Part shown: positions 22,236 to 31,507 of the stretch, piece after piece
How positions within the stretch are numbered: the first letter of the stretch is position 1
Layout of the letters: the number at the start of each line of letters is the position of its first letter
DNA from: Hahella sp. KA22
GTDB taxonomy: Bacteria > Pseudomonadota > Gammaproteobacteria > Pseudomonadales > Oleiphilaceae
NCBI RefSeq assembly: GCF_004135205.1
Contig: NZ_CP035490.1
Span: 558,001 to 622,000, forward strand
Reading direction: 5' to 3'
DNA length: 64,000 nt
Program-made: the position numbers and the translations under genes
The notes under the pieces: model-generated
Told to the model about the DNA's origin: nothing
Databases searched by the model: none
The model's input: the letters and a program-made list of their open reading frames with translations, nothing else

Positions 22236-22266
22236 TAAAAAGGGCTGCAATTGCAGCCCTTTTTTT
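22236..22266. terminator. bidirectional terminator after gyrB
   Basis: A perfect palindrome AAGGGCTGCAATTGCAGCCCTT flanked by A-runs and T-runs lies 21 bases after the gyrB stop. It serves gyrB on the plus strand and the convergent kinase-like gene on the minus strand. It also marks the end of the conserved origin block. Confidence 0.93.
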
Positions 22267-22278
22267 CGCCATCGTTTG

Positions 22279-22806
22279 TTAGACGCCCCATGAAAGCAGG
22301 CAGCTCTTCATCTCTTTCGGAGAACGAATCCGAATAAAGTGGATGTGAGCGTAATGTGGATCTTTCATTATCGACAGGTATTTCTTGCGATTTTTCTTAT
22401 AGGTGGTAATGGTCCAGAGGACGATGGAGTCCCTGCTGAACAGCTTGCGTAGTGATTCTTTATTGCCTGTGCCCGCCCAAAGTTCCTTTTTTGTGATGAT
22501 GCGGGTTATCGCTCTTTTGATTGCCTGAAAAAGTGTGCGCGGGAAAGAGTAGTCTATCCAAACGACTATCTGAGCCCTCTTCCACTTTAGCTGCGTTCTG
22601 CTGTTGTAATTACCGTCCAATATCCAGCTTTCCTGCTGCAGCGCCTGCGCAACTCGAGAGCTGAAGATTTCTTCTGGATGGTTTCGCCAGTCAGGCCCCC
22701 AATATAGGGCGTCCATTTCTATATAAGGAATGTCGAGCTTTTCTGACAGCCTTTTACTGAAAGTGGACTTTCCGCTGCCACTGGTTCCTATCACGTTAAT
22801 TCTCAT
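22279..22806 (-). CDS. P-loop nucleotide kinase-like protein (adenylate kinase / topology-modulator FlaR-like)
   Basis: Small P-loop NTPase. The product starts MRINVIGTSGSGKSTFSKRLSEKLDIPYIEMDALYWGPDWRNHPEEIF: a Walker A motif at residues 7-14, then the DxLYWxPxW pattern of the family annotated as adenylate kinase-related or topology modulation protein. WILDGNYNSR and VVWIDYSFPRTLFQAIKR follow. The start could be 2 codons earlier at 22812. The substrate is not known for the family. Single gene between two terminators, the first gene of the accessory block. Confidence 0.85.
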   Translation of the reverse strand: MRINVIGTSGSGKSTFSKRLSEKLDIPYIEMDALYWGPDWRNHPEEIFSSRVAQALQQESWILDGNYNSRTQLKWKRAQIVVWIDYSFPRTLFQAIKRAITRIITKKELWAGTGNKESLRKLFSRDSIVLWTITTYKKNRKKYLSIMKDPHYAHIHFIRIRSPKEMKSCLLSWGV

Positions 22807-22955
22807 CTCCACTCCATATTTTCAGAAAAGGTTAAACAGGGGTGAAGCAACGCGGGAGCGACATTATAGAGTTCTCCAACCACACGTATAGATGCAGTGG
22901 CGAGTTTGTCGTACTGATGCCGAAATTATTCGCAGTTAACACAGTCCAGCACAAT

Positions 22956-22983
22956 AAAAAAGCGGCTCATCGAGCGCCGCTTT
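22956..22983 (-). terminator. terminator downstream of the 23.0-23.7 kb gene
   Basis: AAAGCGGC (22959-22966) and GCCGCTTT (22976-22983) pair around a 9-base loop, with T-rich sequence following on the minus strand (TTTTTTATTG). It lies 25 bases after the stop of the beta-helix-like frame, which supports that region being, or having been, transcribed. Confidence 0.8.
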
Positions 22984-23007
22984 GCATAAAGAAGTAGCCG
23001 AGTTCAG

Positions 23008-23712
23008 TTACCAATTGTCGTGAGGATCTTCACCATTGGTAAGAGAGGTCATCATCTGACAGCTCCAGGAAATTGCTTCCTGTTGAGACAGTTGAAACTG
23101 TTCCATAGTCTCGAAATCCAGTCCCTGCAGTCCGTTGAATGATAAGCGTGGGAGTGAGCCGGCAATGCTTGAATGCCGGTTTATTTTCCATACATAAGGT
23201 GAGGGATTACTGGAGAAATATTGGTTTTGGTCGATCTGCGTTTCTCCCTCCATGATGGACTCCCTCTCTTCGTTTTTCTTGGCGTCCATATGGATAAACA
23301 GATCATGGTAATTTTCGCCATAATTATAAAAACGGTTACCAGTGATTTGGTTCTGGCGTGTTTCCCATGGGGCTTCGACACGAGGCAGTAGCACTCCTCT
23401 TTCATCAACAAGACGCGTATCGAATCGTTTACCTATTCCTCGGTCAGCCCAACTCAAAGCGACGCTTCCGCCTTCTTTATCTGGATGTTCTTCAATAATG
23501 TCGCCTCTCACTTCCACATTCTGAGAATTTGATAAGAATAACTGACCGCCATAAGCGGCGCCGTTGCGTCCCACAAGATTGTTTAGCATTTTCGCGTCGA
23601 AACTGATCTCGTGAAAAAGGCATGCGGAGAGGTTGTCGAAAACTATATTCCACTGATAGATCGTTTGCTCGTTACTGACATCGCTCGGACCTCTATTATC
23701 AAATATGCACAT
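23008..23712 (-). CDS. Beta-helix-like protein, probably an N-terminally truncated fragment
   Basis: I cannot assign a function. The visible sequence has short strand-turn repeats with recurrent Asn and hydrophobic positions (NIVFDNLSACLFHEISFDAKMLNNLVGRNGAAYGGQLFLSNSQNVEVRGDIIEE, then NQITGNRFYNYGENYHDLFIH). This pattern suggests a right-handed parallel beta-helix of the pectate-lyase fold. There is no signal peptide, and the start is unclear. The open frame begins at a GTG inside dppF (23757), while I list the ATG at 23712. Such proteins are normally exported and longer, so this is likely the C-terminal remnant of a larger gene cut by the arrival of the transporter genes, or the reverse. 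A good terminator follows. Confidence 0.5.
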   Translation of the reverse strand: MCIFDNRGPSDVSNEQTIYQWNIVFDNLSACLFHEISFDAKMLNNLVGRNGAAYGGQLFLSNSQNVEVRGDIIEEHPDKEGGSVALSWADRGIGKRFDTRLVDERGVLLPRVEAPWETRQNQITGNRFYNYGENYHDLFIHMDAKKNEERESIMEGETQIDQNQYFSSNPSPYVWKINRHSSIAGSLPRLSFNGLQGLDFETMEQFQLSQQEAISWSCQMMTSLTNGEDPHDNW

Positions 23713-23732
23713 AGACGACAGCGTTTTCGTAA

Positions 23733-24707
23733 TCAAAATACCACAGGAAAATGACACGCGGCTATGCGCTCCTCTCCTTCCATAGGACGAAGTCTGGGTT
23801 GCTCATGGCGACATTTGTCTCGCGCGTTGGCGCAGCGGGGAGCAAATGGACAGCCTTGGGGCGGAGCGGCTGGATCGGGAAGTTCTATGGTTTCGCACTC
23901 CCCTTGCAAACCTTTTTTACCAGGAAGCGGGATAGAGTCGAGTAGTAAACGGGTGTAAGGGTGTTTCGGAGACTTGAACAATTTATCGGCGGGCGCCTGT
24001 TCCACGATGCGTCCGAAATACATCACTGCGACCACCTCGCTGATTGCTTCCACGACAGCCAGGTCATGGCTGATAAATACGTAAGCGAGGCGAAAGCGTT
24101 GCTGGAGATCCTGCAACAGATTCAGCACTTGGGCCTGTATGGAGACATCCAGCGCGGAAACGGGTTCATCCAGAACCAGGAGTTGTGGTTGCGCCGCCAA
24201 CGCCCGTGCAATGCCGATGCGTTGAGCCTGGCCGCCAGATAATTCGTGAGGATAGCGTTCCAGTAGCTCCGGCCGTAACCCAACGGCTTCCATAAGCGCC
24301 TGTAGACGCGTGTAGCGGTCGTTCCTCTTCATCCCCAGGAGATGCTCCATCGGCGCCTCTAAAATCGCTCTGATCGTCTTACGGGGGTTGAGAGCGCTAA
24401 GAGAATCCTGGAAGACATACTGTATCTGGCTGTGTAGCCGCTTTCGTTCGCTGCGGCTCTGATCAGGCCATGAGTTCCCATGTAGCAGCAAATGGCCTGC
24501 GCTGGGTTGATCAAGGCCCGCCAACATGCGCGCCAGGGTGGATTTGCCGCAACCTGACTCGCCTACAATGCCCAGGGTGGCGCCGGGTTGAATACTCAGA
24601 TCTACACCTTGCACGGCCTGTATCAGCGGCTTGCGTCGACCGAGCCAACCGCGCCCGCCGCCATAGTGACGAGTGAGATTGCTGGCGGTCAGAAGAGTCG
24701 CGCTCAT
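23733..24707 (-). CDS. Peptide-type ABC transporter ATPase, DppF/OppF-like
   Basis: Second nucleotide-binding subunit of a peptide/nickel-family importer. It shows Walker A GIVGESGCGKSTLARMLAGLDQPS, signature LSGGQAQRIGIARALA and Walker B PQLLVLDEPVSALDVSIQAQVL. The C-terminal oligopeptide-type extension has the Cys cluster GCPFAPRCANARDKCRHEQP, which in this family can bind an Fe-S cluster. The ATG at 24707 overlaps the upstream TGA in an ATGA arrangement. Last gene of the transporter operon. Confidence 0.95.
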   Translation of the reverse strand: MSATLLTASNLTRHYGGGRGWLGRRKPLIQAVQGVDLSIQPGATLGIVGESGCGKSTLARMLAGLDQPSAGHLLLHGNSWPDQSRSERKRLHSQIQYVFQDSLSALNPRKTIRAILEAPMEHLLGMKRNDRYTRLQALMEAVGLRPELLERYPHELSGGQAQRIGIARALAAQPQLLVLDEPVSALDVSIQAQVLNLLQDLQQRFRLAYVFISHDLAVVEAISEVVAVMYFGRIVEQAPADKLFKSPKHPYTRLLLDSIPLPGKKGLQGECETIELPDPAAPPQGCPFAPRCANARDKCRHEQPRLRPMEGEERIAACHFPVVF

Positions 24708-26605
24708 GGGGCAGTTTTCCATAGAGGTTTGATACAGCGGGCGAAACGATTTTCGCCCAGTGGACGTAAGCTGATATCTCCGTTCCTACAGTCGCCTTCC
24801 GCAAAAGGGCACCTATCTGCGAATGCGCATCCCGCAGGCAGGTTATTAAGCGCGGGAGGAGAGCCGGGAATGGCGGGAAGGCGATCTTGGTTTCGACCAG
24901 GAATCGGGACGCATTCAATTAATAGGCGAGTATAGGGATGAGCGGGCTTGTTCAATACCTCCCCCGCCGAGCCCACTTCCACGATGCGCCCGGCGTACAT
25001 GACCGCCACACGGTCACAGATTTCGGAAACAACGCCAAAGTCGTGGGTGATGAACAAAAGCGCCATCTCATTTTGTCTGCGTTGCTGGTTCATCAACTTC
25101 AAGACCTGAGCCTGTACCGTGACGTCCAGAGCGGTAGTGGGCTCGTCCGCCACGATGATCCGTGGACGGTTGGCGAGAGCCATGGCGATACAAACCCGCT
25201 GTCGCATACCTCCGGAAAGCTCGTGGGGATAGCTGTGTGCCTGGGACGCGGGGTTAGGAAGGCGCACCTGTTCCAGCAACGCCACAGCGGTTCGCCATGC
25301 TTCCGCGTACGAACTGGACTGGTGCGCCCGAATGGCTTCTGCGATCTGAGCGCCAACGCTGAATAGCGGGTGCAGACTGGAGAGAGGGTCTTGAAATATA
25401 TAGGCGATTTCGCCGCCTCTGAGCGTCTGTATGCGATGCTGTGGGCAAGATAGTAGATTTTCATCGCCCCGCCATACCTGGCCTCCTACGATGCGTCCAG
25501 GCGGTGTAGGCGCTAACCTGAGCAAGGACATCGCCGTAACGGATTTACCGGAGCCGGACTCGCCTACCAAACCCAGGCATTCTCCTTTACCCAATTCGAA
25601 ACTGACGTCGTCCACCGCCTTGAAAGTGTTCGTCCCAACCAGAAACTCGGTCTGTAAATCACGCACTGCCAAAGCGTCCTGTGTCGCACTCATGTCAGGA
25701 GAGTTCTGAACATTGGCGTTCTGCACTGCTGTCATGGCGGCGGGACGAGTCAAAGAGCCGGACTTTAACTTGGGATCAAGCACGTCTCTGACGCCATCGC
25801 CAATCAAATTGACGCTCATGACCAGCGCGAAGATCATCAGCCCGGGAATCACGGACACATGCGGCGCTGTAAACAGCAATTTGCGTCCCTCCCCCAGCAT
25901 GGCGCCCAGATCCGCTTGCGGCGGTTGCGCGCCCAAACCGAGAAAACTGAGTCCTGCGGTTTCCAATATCATCCAGCCCAAGGTTGTCGACATGGTGATG
26001 ACGATGATGGGAGCTACATTGGGTAGTATTTCCGTTAGCAGAATGCGCGCAGGACCTTTGCCGGAAAGCTTGGCTGCGTCGACAAAATCCCGTCTTGTCA
26101 GACTCAAGGTGACGCCTCGGATATTACGGGCGAAGAATGGAATATTCACCAGAGCGATAGCATAGAGAGCGTTTGATAATCCCGGCCCTAATGCCGCGAC
26201 AATCGCCAGCGCAAGTAAAATATAGGGGAAAGCCATCAGCATATCGACGCCGCGCATCAACACATTATCCGTTCGTCCGCCTGCGAAACCCGCGATCAAA
26301 CCCAATGCAGAACCAATAACGGAGGCGATCAGCGTGGCGGATAAGCCCACAGAGATGCTAACGCGCGCTCCCCATATCAAACGGGACAGGAGATCTCTTC
26401 CCAGATGATCCGTTCCCAATAAATGGCCTTCGCTTAATGGACGTAGTAAGCGCTGAGCTGGCGCAGTGTCGTTCGGCGCAGATAACGGAAGTATGGGAGC
26501 CGCTAGCGCGATAGCTGCCACCAGCAAGAACAGGCAAAACCCAAAAAATGCGATGTGGTTGTGCCGGAATAGCTTCCAGGCGCTGGGGCGGGATAAGCGA
26601 GTCAT
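24704..26605 (-). CDS. Peptide-type ABC transporter: fused permease (DppC-like) and ATPase (DppD-like)
   Basis: A single 633-residue frame joins two subunits. Residues about 1-285 are a DppC-type permease: an N-terminal membrane segment, the HLLGTDHLGRDLLSRLIWGARVSISVG motif and the EAA loop region (DFVDAAKLSGKGPARILLTEILPNVAPIIVI). After an Ala/Asn-rich linker (about 286-310), the rest is a DppD-type ATPase: VGESGSGKSVTAMSLLRL, LSGGMRQRVCIAMALA, IIVADEPTTALDVTVQ and a C-terminal Cys motif CAFADRCPFAEGDC. No frameshift is needed. It overlaps dppB by 4 bases (ATGA) and dppF by 4 bases, so the whole set is translationally coupled. Confidence 0.95.
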   Translation of the reverse strand: MTRLSRPSAWKLFRHNHIAFFGFCLFLLVAAIALAAPILPLSAPNDTAPAQRLLRPLSEGHLLGTDHLGRDLLSRLIWGARVSISVGLSATLIASVIGSALGLIAGFAGGRTDNVLMRGVDMLMAFPYILLALAIVAALGPGLSNALYAIALVNIPFFARNIRGVTLSLTRRDFVDAAKLSGKGPARILLTEILPNVAPIIVITMSTTLGWMILETAGLSFLGLGAQPPQADLGAMLGEGRKLLFTAPHVSVIPGLMIFALVMSVNLIGDGVRDVLDPKLKSGSLTRPAAMTAVQNANVQNSPDMSATQDALAVRDLQTEFLVGTNTFKAVDDVSFELGKGECLGLVGESGSGKSVTAMSLLRLAPTPPGRIVGGQVWRGDENLLSCPQHRIQTLRGGEIAYIFQDPLSSLHPLFSVGAQIAEAIRAHQSSSYAEAWRTAVALLEQVRLPNPASQAHSYPHELSGGMRQRVCIAMALANRPRIIVADEPTTALDVTVQAQVLKLMNQQRRQNEMALLFITHDFGVVSEICDRVAVMYAGRIVEVGSAGEVLNKPAHPYTRLLIECVPIPGRNQDRLPAIPGSPPALNNLPAGCAFADRCPFAEGDCRNGDISLRPLGENRFARCIKPLWKTAP

Positions 26606-27549
26606 GAGACCAGTCTTGGATCAAGTCGATGCTGCATGACATCCGCAGCCAGATTAAAAAGGACATATGAGGAGGCGACCACTAATACTCCCCCTTGCGC
26701 GAGCAGAATGTCCCGGGTGGCGATGGCCTGCACCAACATGCGCCCTATCCCGGGCCATTGGAACACGGTTTCGATATAGACTGCGCCGCCAAGTACGAAG
26801 CCAGCCTGAATGCCTAATACCGGGATAATGGCGACCAAGGCGGCCTTAAACGCGTGGCGATAGATGACGCGACGCTCACTCAGTCCTTTGGCGCGAGCCG
26901 TACGAATATAATCCTGTCGCAGTACTTCCAGCATGGCGCCTCGGGTCAAGCGCGCGATGACGCCGGTCGCGATGACCGCCAGCGTAATGGCCGGTAGCGC
27001 GAGATGGGAGAGCAGGTCCAGCATATCGCCACCGCCGTAAATCGCGTACATACCGCTGGCCGGCAGCCATTGCAACTCGACGGCGAAAACCAATATCAGC
27101 AGCAGCCCCAGCCAGAATGACGGCGTTGAAATGCCAATTAAAACCAGCAATGTGATCACTCTGTCCGCCCAGCTGAACTGCCGCGTTGCAGAGACGATTC
27201 CCGCCAATAGTCCGAACAGGGAGCACAGCAAGAAGGAGGCTCCGGCGAGTGTCAATGTGGCGCTGAAGCGCTCCAAAACCTCATCCAGAACAGGACGATT
27301 CAAGCTGTAAGACCGGCCTAAATCTCCTTGCAGAATGTGTCCCAACCAGATTAAATATTGTTCAAATAGGCTATGATTTAACCCTAATTGACGGTTAATT
27401 CGTGCGATATTTTCAGGCGTTGCATAGGCGCCGAGAATGGCGGTGGCTGGATCTCCGGGAATCATCGCCATAATCAAGAAGACGATTGCGGTCATTCCGA
27501 ACAGAACAGGAATGACGAAAAGGAGACGCCTGGCGATATAGCTCCACAT
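26602..27549 (-). CDS. Peptide-type ABC transporter permease, DppB-like
   Basis: Inner-membrane permease of the DppB/OppB family. The 315-residue product begins MWSYIARRLLFVIPVLFGMTAIVFLIMAMIPGDPA. It has the family block LGLNHSLFEQYLIWLGHILQGDLGRSYSLNRPV and the EAA-type loop RQDYIRTARAKGLSERRVIYRHAFKAALVAIIPV. Six hydrophobic segments are visible. It is separated from the binding-protein gene upstream by a 554-base AT-rich gap, and joined to the fused permease-ATPase by an ATGA overlap. Confidence 0.96.
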   Translation of the reverse strand: MWSYIARRLLFVIPVLFGMTAIVFLIMAMIPGDPATAILGAYATPENIARINRQLGLNHSLFEQYLIWLGHILQGDLGRSYSLNRPVLDEVLERFSATLTLAGASFLLCSLFGLLAGIVSATRQFSWADRVITLLVLIGISTPSFWLGLLLILVFAVELQWLPASGMYAIYGGGDMLDLLSHLALPAITLAVIATGVIARLTRGAMLEVLRQDYIRTARAKGLSERRVIYRHAFKAALVAIIPVLGIQAGFVLGGAVYIETVFQWPGIGRMLVQAIATRDILLAQGGVLVVASSYVLFNLAADVMQHRLDPRLVS

Positions 27550-28103
27550 AGGGGTCAGAGTTGCTCATTGACGATGGGAAAACGGAAAAGAATATGTGAT
27601 AGAAAATCTAGTTTGTCCCGGACATTTTCCTTGCAAGAAAGCTTGTGAGTGCTCGGAGAGTTTGGAAGGGAATTTTGCTCAAAAACGGGATTTGGAGAGG
27701 CTTCTTTTCCATTGCTCATTGAAACGGTCCTTTTGAAGTCCTGATTTGAGGAGTGATAACTTGGTTTTAGCGTCGCTATTTATTCATTTTTATAGCGTTA
27801 AAAAGCGCTCCGGTGTTTGTTTTTTGACCATGTTTTATAGGGTGATTTTCCGGTATTTCTCTCTAAATAAAATTTTAGCCGATTAATATATGCGTTAAAT
27901 ATTTAGTCGATAAAAATAACTTAAAATATAACTGGCCAAAAAATTGACATTTAAAAATATTTTTATAACTAATTGTTTTAATTAAATTAATAACTCTAAA
28001 AAGTAACGACAGAAAGCATCATGAAATAAAAAGCTTGTTTCGCAATACCGCAGAGATTTATACGAATTCTAAAAATATGCCGGTTAGAAAATCCGGATAA
28101 ATT
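27550..28103. other. AT-rich gap inside the transporter locus
   Basis: No gene is visible on either strand. The part from about 27780 to 28080 is markedly AT-rich compared with the GC-richer genes either side, with runs such as AAAATATTTTTATAACTAATTG. It may hold the promoter of the dppB operon or be degraded or horizontally acquired DNA. I see no clear terminator hairpin after the binding-protein gene. Confidence 0.6.
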
Positions 28104-29672
28104 TCATGGCTTCTCCACCTCTCTTAAATCCAGAAAAAATGAAGGCTGCAACTTGAAGTTTTTAACCTGTGACTGACTGACGGCGTTTTGCTTCCAGTTG
28201 GCTATAAAGGCCCAGGGCGCGTCTTCTTGTACGATGACCTGCATTTCTTTGTAGAGAACGGCTCTCTGGCTTTGGTCTGTAGCGCGACGCGCTCGTTCAA
28301 GCAGGTCGTCCACCTTGGGATTGGCGTAGTAACCGGAGTTGAAGCCGCCTTTATCCGGCCAGGCGTCGCTGCGTAACGCGAGATAAGGCAAAGTATCGGG
28401 GTCGTTGGTCATCCAGGCCATTTCCGCCATGTCCACGTCCTCCGGCAGCCCAGGATTCACTTTGCTGAGAAAGGTATTCCACTCATAGGTCTCTATCTTT
28501 ACCTGAAGACCCACTTTGGCGAGATCCGCCTGAATCGCCGCGCCCATGGCGACGGGCTCCAGCATGCCTGAACCCCCTTCCGTCACATAAAAAGTAAGCT
28601 GCGCGCCGTCATGTCCCGCCGCTTTGATTAGCTCGCGCGCTTTGTCGGGGTTATAAGCGTAAGCGTCCAGGTTTGGGTTATACGCCCAGGCGAAAGCGGG
28701 CGGGATGGGTCCTTTGGCGACTTCCGCGGCGCCTTGCAACACGTCTTCCACTAACGCTTTCTTATCAATCGCGTAGTTGATCGCCTGACGCATGCGGCGA
28801 TCCGCCAAAGGGCCTTTCTTGTTGTTGAGAATCAAAAACCATAAATGCGGCCCGGCTTGCTGATAAACGCGGAATCCGGGATCTTTCTCAAACACCGCCA
28901 GATTATCCGGCGGGGTTTCCACCATGAGGTCTACGCCGCCTGAGAGCATTTCCGCCATACGCGTGTTGGCGTCGGTGATGGGGCGGAACACCACTGCTTC
29001 CAGAGGCGGTGCGCCGTCCCAGTATTTGTCGTTGCGGACAATGACGACCTTGGCGTTGCTGACCCACTCGGCAAAGTGGAAAGGGCCGGTTCCCGCCGGA
29101 TGCCGACCATAATCCTTGCCGTACCTTTTTACTGAGTCGGGCGAGACGATCAGACCGGTTGGGTAGGCCAGGTTGGAAAGAAACGGGGCGTAAGGTTCTT
29201 TTAATTCAAATCGAACGTGGAGGTTGTCGATCGCTTCCACCTTCTCTATCGGACTGAAGAAAAACGCCAATGGAAAAGGGCCGGTGTCATGATAAGGATG
29301 TTTTTCGTCAAGCATGCGCTCGAAATTGAACTTTACCGCCTCTGCGGTGAGAGGCGAGCCGTCATGAAATTGCACGCCTTTGCGCAGAGTGAAGGTGTAA
29401 GTCTTGCCGTCGTCGCTGATTGTCCAGGACTCCGCCAGCGCGGGCTTCACTTCCAAGGTTCCGTCTTTGAAGCGCACCAGCCCGTCATAGAGATTGATCA
29501 GTATGCGAAAGTCATTAAGAGCCGTCACGGCGTGGGGGTCTAGGGACTTGGGCTCGGCAATCTGGCCGACGACTAAAACATTGGCGGGAGTCTGCGCCGC
29601 GCTGGGCGAAGATAATGCGATGAATGAGAGGCAGCAAACGAGGACGCGCAGTACGCCCGACAGCCGGTCCAT
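28104..29672 (-). CDS. Periplasmic peptide-type substrate-binding protein (SBP family 5)
   Basis: Ligand-binding component for the ABC transporter encoded downstream. The ATG at 29672 is preceded by AAGGAGG and gives a 522-residue protein with a clear signal peptide (LRVLVCCLSFIALSSPSAAQ). It contains family 5 motifs: EPKSLDPHAV, NLYDGLVRF, LAESWTISDDGKTYTFTLRKGVQFHDGSPLTAEAVKFNFER and MRQAINYAIDKKALV. An upstream in-frame extension to 29762 is unlikely. The ligand may be a peptide, glutathione, an opine or a metal chelate; the sequence does not decide. Confidence 0.95.
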   Translation of the reverse strand: MDRLSGVLRVLVCCLSFIALSSPSAAQTPANVLVVGQIAEPKSLDPHAVTALNDFRILINLYDGLVRFKDGTLEVKPALAESWTISDDGKTYTFTLRKGVQFHDGSPLTAEAVKFNFERMLDEKHPYHDTGPFPLAFFFSPIEKVEAIDNLHVRFELKEPYAPFLSNLAYPTGLIVSPDSVKRYGKDYGRHPAGTGPFHFAEWVSNAKVVIVRNDKYWDGAPPLEAVVFRPITDANTRMAEMLSGGVDLMVETPPDNLAVFEKDPGFRVYQQAGPHLWFLILNNKKGPLADRRMRQAINYAIDKKALVEDVLQGAAEVAKGPIPPAFAWAYNPNLDAYAYNPDKARELIKAAGHDGAQLTFYVTEGGSGMLEPVAMGAAIQADLAKVGLQVKIETYEWNTFLSKVNPGLPEDVDMAEMAWMTNDPDTLPYLALRSDAWPDKGGFNSGYYANPKVDDLLERARRATDQSQRAVLYKEMQVIVQEDAPWAFIANWKQNAVSQSQVKNFKLQPSFFLDLREVEKP

Positions 29673-29958
29673 GATTCCCTCCTTGTGCGGAAGCGTTACT
29701 TTCGCGTCTCCGCGCCTCTCCTTCCCACCTTCCGCCTGAACGTCACTGGCGACGTTCGGCATGGCGTAGAGAGACCCGGTACTGTCCCTGACGCAGCCTT
29801 ATTACACCTTAAAGAACATTTCCCACAACCTCAATGCCTTAACGCCGGATGAGGCAAGTCGCTGTCTGGAAGTCTATAACTTGGGGGCTTGAGGGTGGAT
29901 ATTTAAAGCCGCTGCGGCCGTCCTGTTGCAGCGACGGCCAGTTGCCAGGGAAAGGCGA

Positions 29959-30396
29959 TTAGCGGTTTCTTCCATCCAGACTGAAGCGCCCGGCCCCAAA
30001 CGCCGCGATTTGCAACAATCCTCCGGCCATGGCGATGTTCTTGAAGAAATGAACGAACTGGTTCTGATCGCCAAGCTGATTATGGAACGCCAGAGCGGCG
30101 GCGGCAGTGAAACCCGCCAGTATGAGCGCAGTAGCGCGGGTGCGGTAACCGGCGATCAAGGCTATCCCTCCAGCCAGCTCCACCAACACTGCGGCGGCGA
30201 AACCCAGGGTGGCGAACGGCAAACCGGCGGACTCGATATAAGCAATAGTTCCCGCTGGCGCGCTGATCTTGGCGATGCCTGAAAGAACGAAAATGATGCT
30301 GATAAGCACTCTGCCAGTGAGGGCCGAGACGGAGGCGATATCGAAAGCGCCGCTAATGGAATGAGCTGAATTCGCGTTGTGGGTTAGTTGAGTCAT
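29959..30396 (-). CDS. DoxX family membrane protein
   Basis: Small four-helix membrane protein of the DoxX family. Members occur in thiosulfate:quinone oxidoreductase or in redox-stress complexes, but most are uncharacterised. The 145-residue product shows TGRVLISIIFVLSGIAKISAPAGTIAYIESAGLP, then VLVELAGGIALIAGYRTRATALILAGFTAAAALAFHN, the conserved family pattern. It is divergently arranged with a LysR-type regulator 109 bases away, which probably controls it. Confidence 0.92.
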   Translation of the reverse strand: MTQLTHNANSAHSISGAFDIASVSALTGRVLISIIFVLSGIAKISAPAGTIAYIESAGLPFATLGFAAAVLVELAGGIALIAGYRTRATALILAGFTAAAALAFHNQLGDQNQFVHFFKNIAMAGGLLQIAAFGAGRFSLDGRNR

Positions 30397-30505
30397 GTTG
30401 GCTTGCTCCAGTAATGGGTGTCGTTGCTTGATGGAACAACTATATTGCGATTACTCTTTTCGCAAAACCGGGATAATTTAAGCCATTTTATTCGAGAATT
30501 TAGGC

Positions 30506-31426
30506 ATGTTATCAAACCCTGGCGCACCGACCCTGGATCAACTGAAAGTGTTTTTGGCTGTAGTGGAAGCAGGCAGCTTCGCTGGCGCTGCACGCAAACT
30601 GCATCGCGCGACCTCAGTTGTAAGCTATTCCATCGCCAACCTGGAATCCCAGTTGGGCGTGCAGTTATTTGATCGTCATACCACTCGAAAACCCCAGCTG
30701 ACTGATGCTGGACGTTTGGTTCTGTCAGAAGCGCGGCTGGTGCATAACGGCGTCAACAGCTTGCGCGCCAAAGTGAAAGGGTTACTGCAAGGTCTGGAGG
30801 CGGAGGTGCGACTGGCGGTGGACGTGATGTTGCCCTCCAGCAGAGTGGTGGATGCGTTGAAAGCGTTCCGCGAACAGTTTCCCACCGTATCTCTGAATTT
30901 GCGGGTTGAAGCTCTGGGTGGCGTTACACAGCAGGTGCTGGATGGCGAAGCCTCCATTGGCGTCAGCGGACCTCTCAATCCGGTGTTGGACACTGTGGAG
31001 AGAATCAGCGTGGGATCTGTCGCTTTGATTCCTGTCGCTGCCCCTTCCCACCCTCTGGCGATGGTTGGGCGCAATGTCCCCGGCGCAGGCAGAGAGCATA
31101 CCCAGTTAGTGCTGTGTGACCGCTCTCCCCTGACCCGTAATCAGGAATTTGCGGTGATCAGCGCCCACACCTGGAGGCTGGCGGATCTGGGCTCTAAACA
31201 TATGTTGCTGAAAGAAGGAATCGGCTGGGGAAATATGCCGGAACCGATGGTGAGGGAAGACCTGGCGAGTGGAAGACTGGTGCGCTTGGATATGCCAGAC
31301 GCCGCCTCCGTCACTTATCCGTTTGATGCTATCTTCTTGACGGAAAACCCGCCAGGACCTGCCGCCGCCTGGCTTATCGACAGGCTGGCTCAGCAGGTCG
31401 TTGCGGGTGACGACGGCGCGACTTAA
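30506..31426 (+). CDS. LysR-type transcriptional regulator
   Basis: The 306-residue product has the N-terminal winged helix-turn-helix TLDQLKVFLAVVEAGSFAGAARKLHRATSVVSYSIANLESQLGVQLFDRHTTRKPQLTDAG, followed by a periplasmic-binding-like effector domain. The gap it shares with doxX (30397-30505) is the likely site of LysR binding, with autoregulation and control of doxX as the usual arrangement for such divergent pairs (inference). The co-inducer is unknown. Confidence 0.95.
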   Translation: MLSNPGAPTLDQLKVFLAVVEAGSFAGAARKLHRATSVVSYSIANLESQLGVQLFDRHTTRKPQLTDAGRLVLSEARLVHNGVNSLRAKVKGLLQGLEAEVRLAVDVMLPSSRVVDALKAFREQFPTVSLNLRVEALGGVTQQVLDGEASIGVSGPLNPVLDTVERISVGSVALIPVAAPSHPLAMVGRNVPGAGREHTQLVLCDRSPLTRNQEFAVISAHTWRLADLGSKHMLLKEGIGWGNMPEPMVREDLASGRLVRLDMPDAASVTYPFDAIFLTENPPGPAAAWLIDRLAQQVVAGDDGAT

Positions 31427-31507
31427 GCGGACTTCCTTCGGTGATATACAGTCTGGGCGTCAAATACCTTGAGTTAGTTAGTGTGTGCTCACAATCTGGG
31501 ACGCCCT

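Noticed and set aside
29673-29762. Upstream extension of the family 5 substrate-binding protein
   Set aside because: The ATG at 29672 has a strong AAGGAGG site and gives a clean signal peptide. The extra 30 residues are charged and would bury it.
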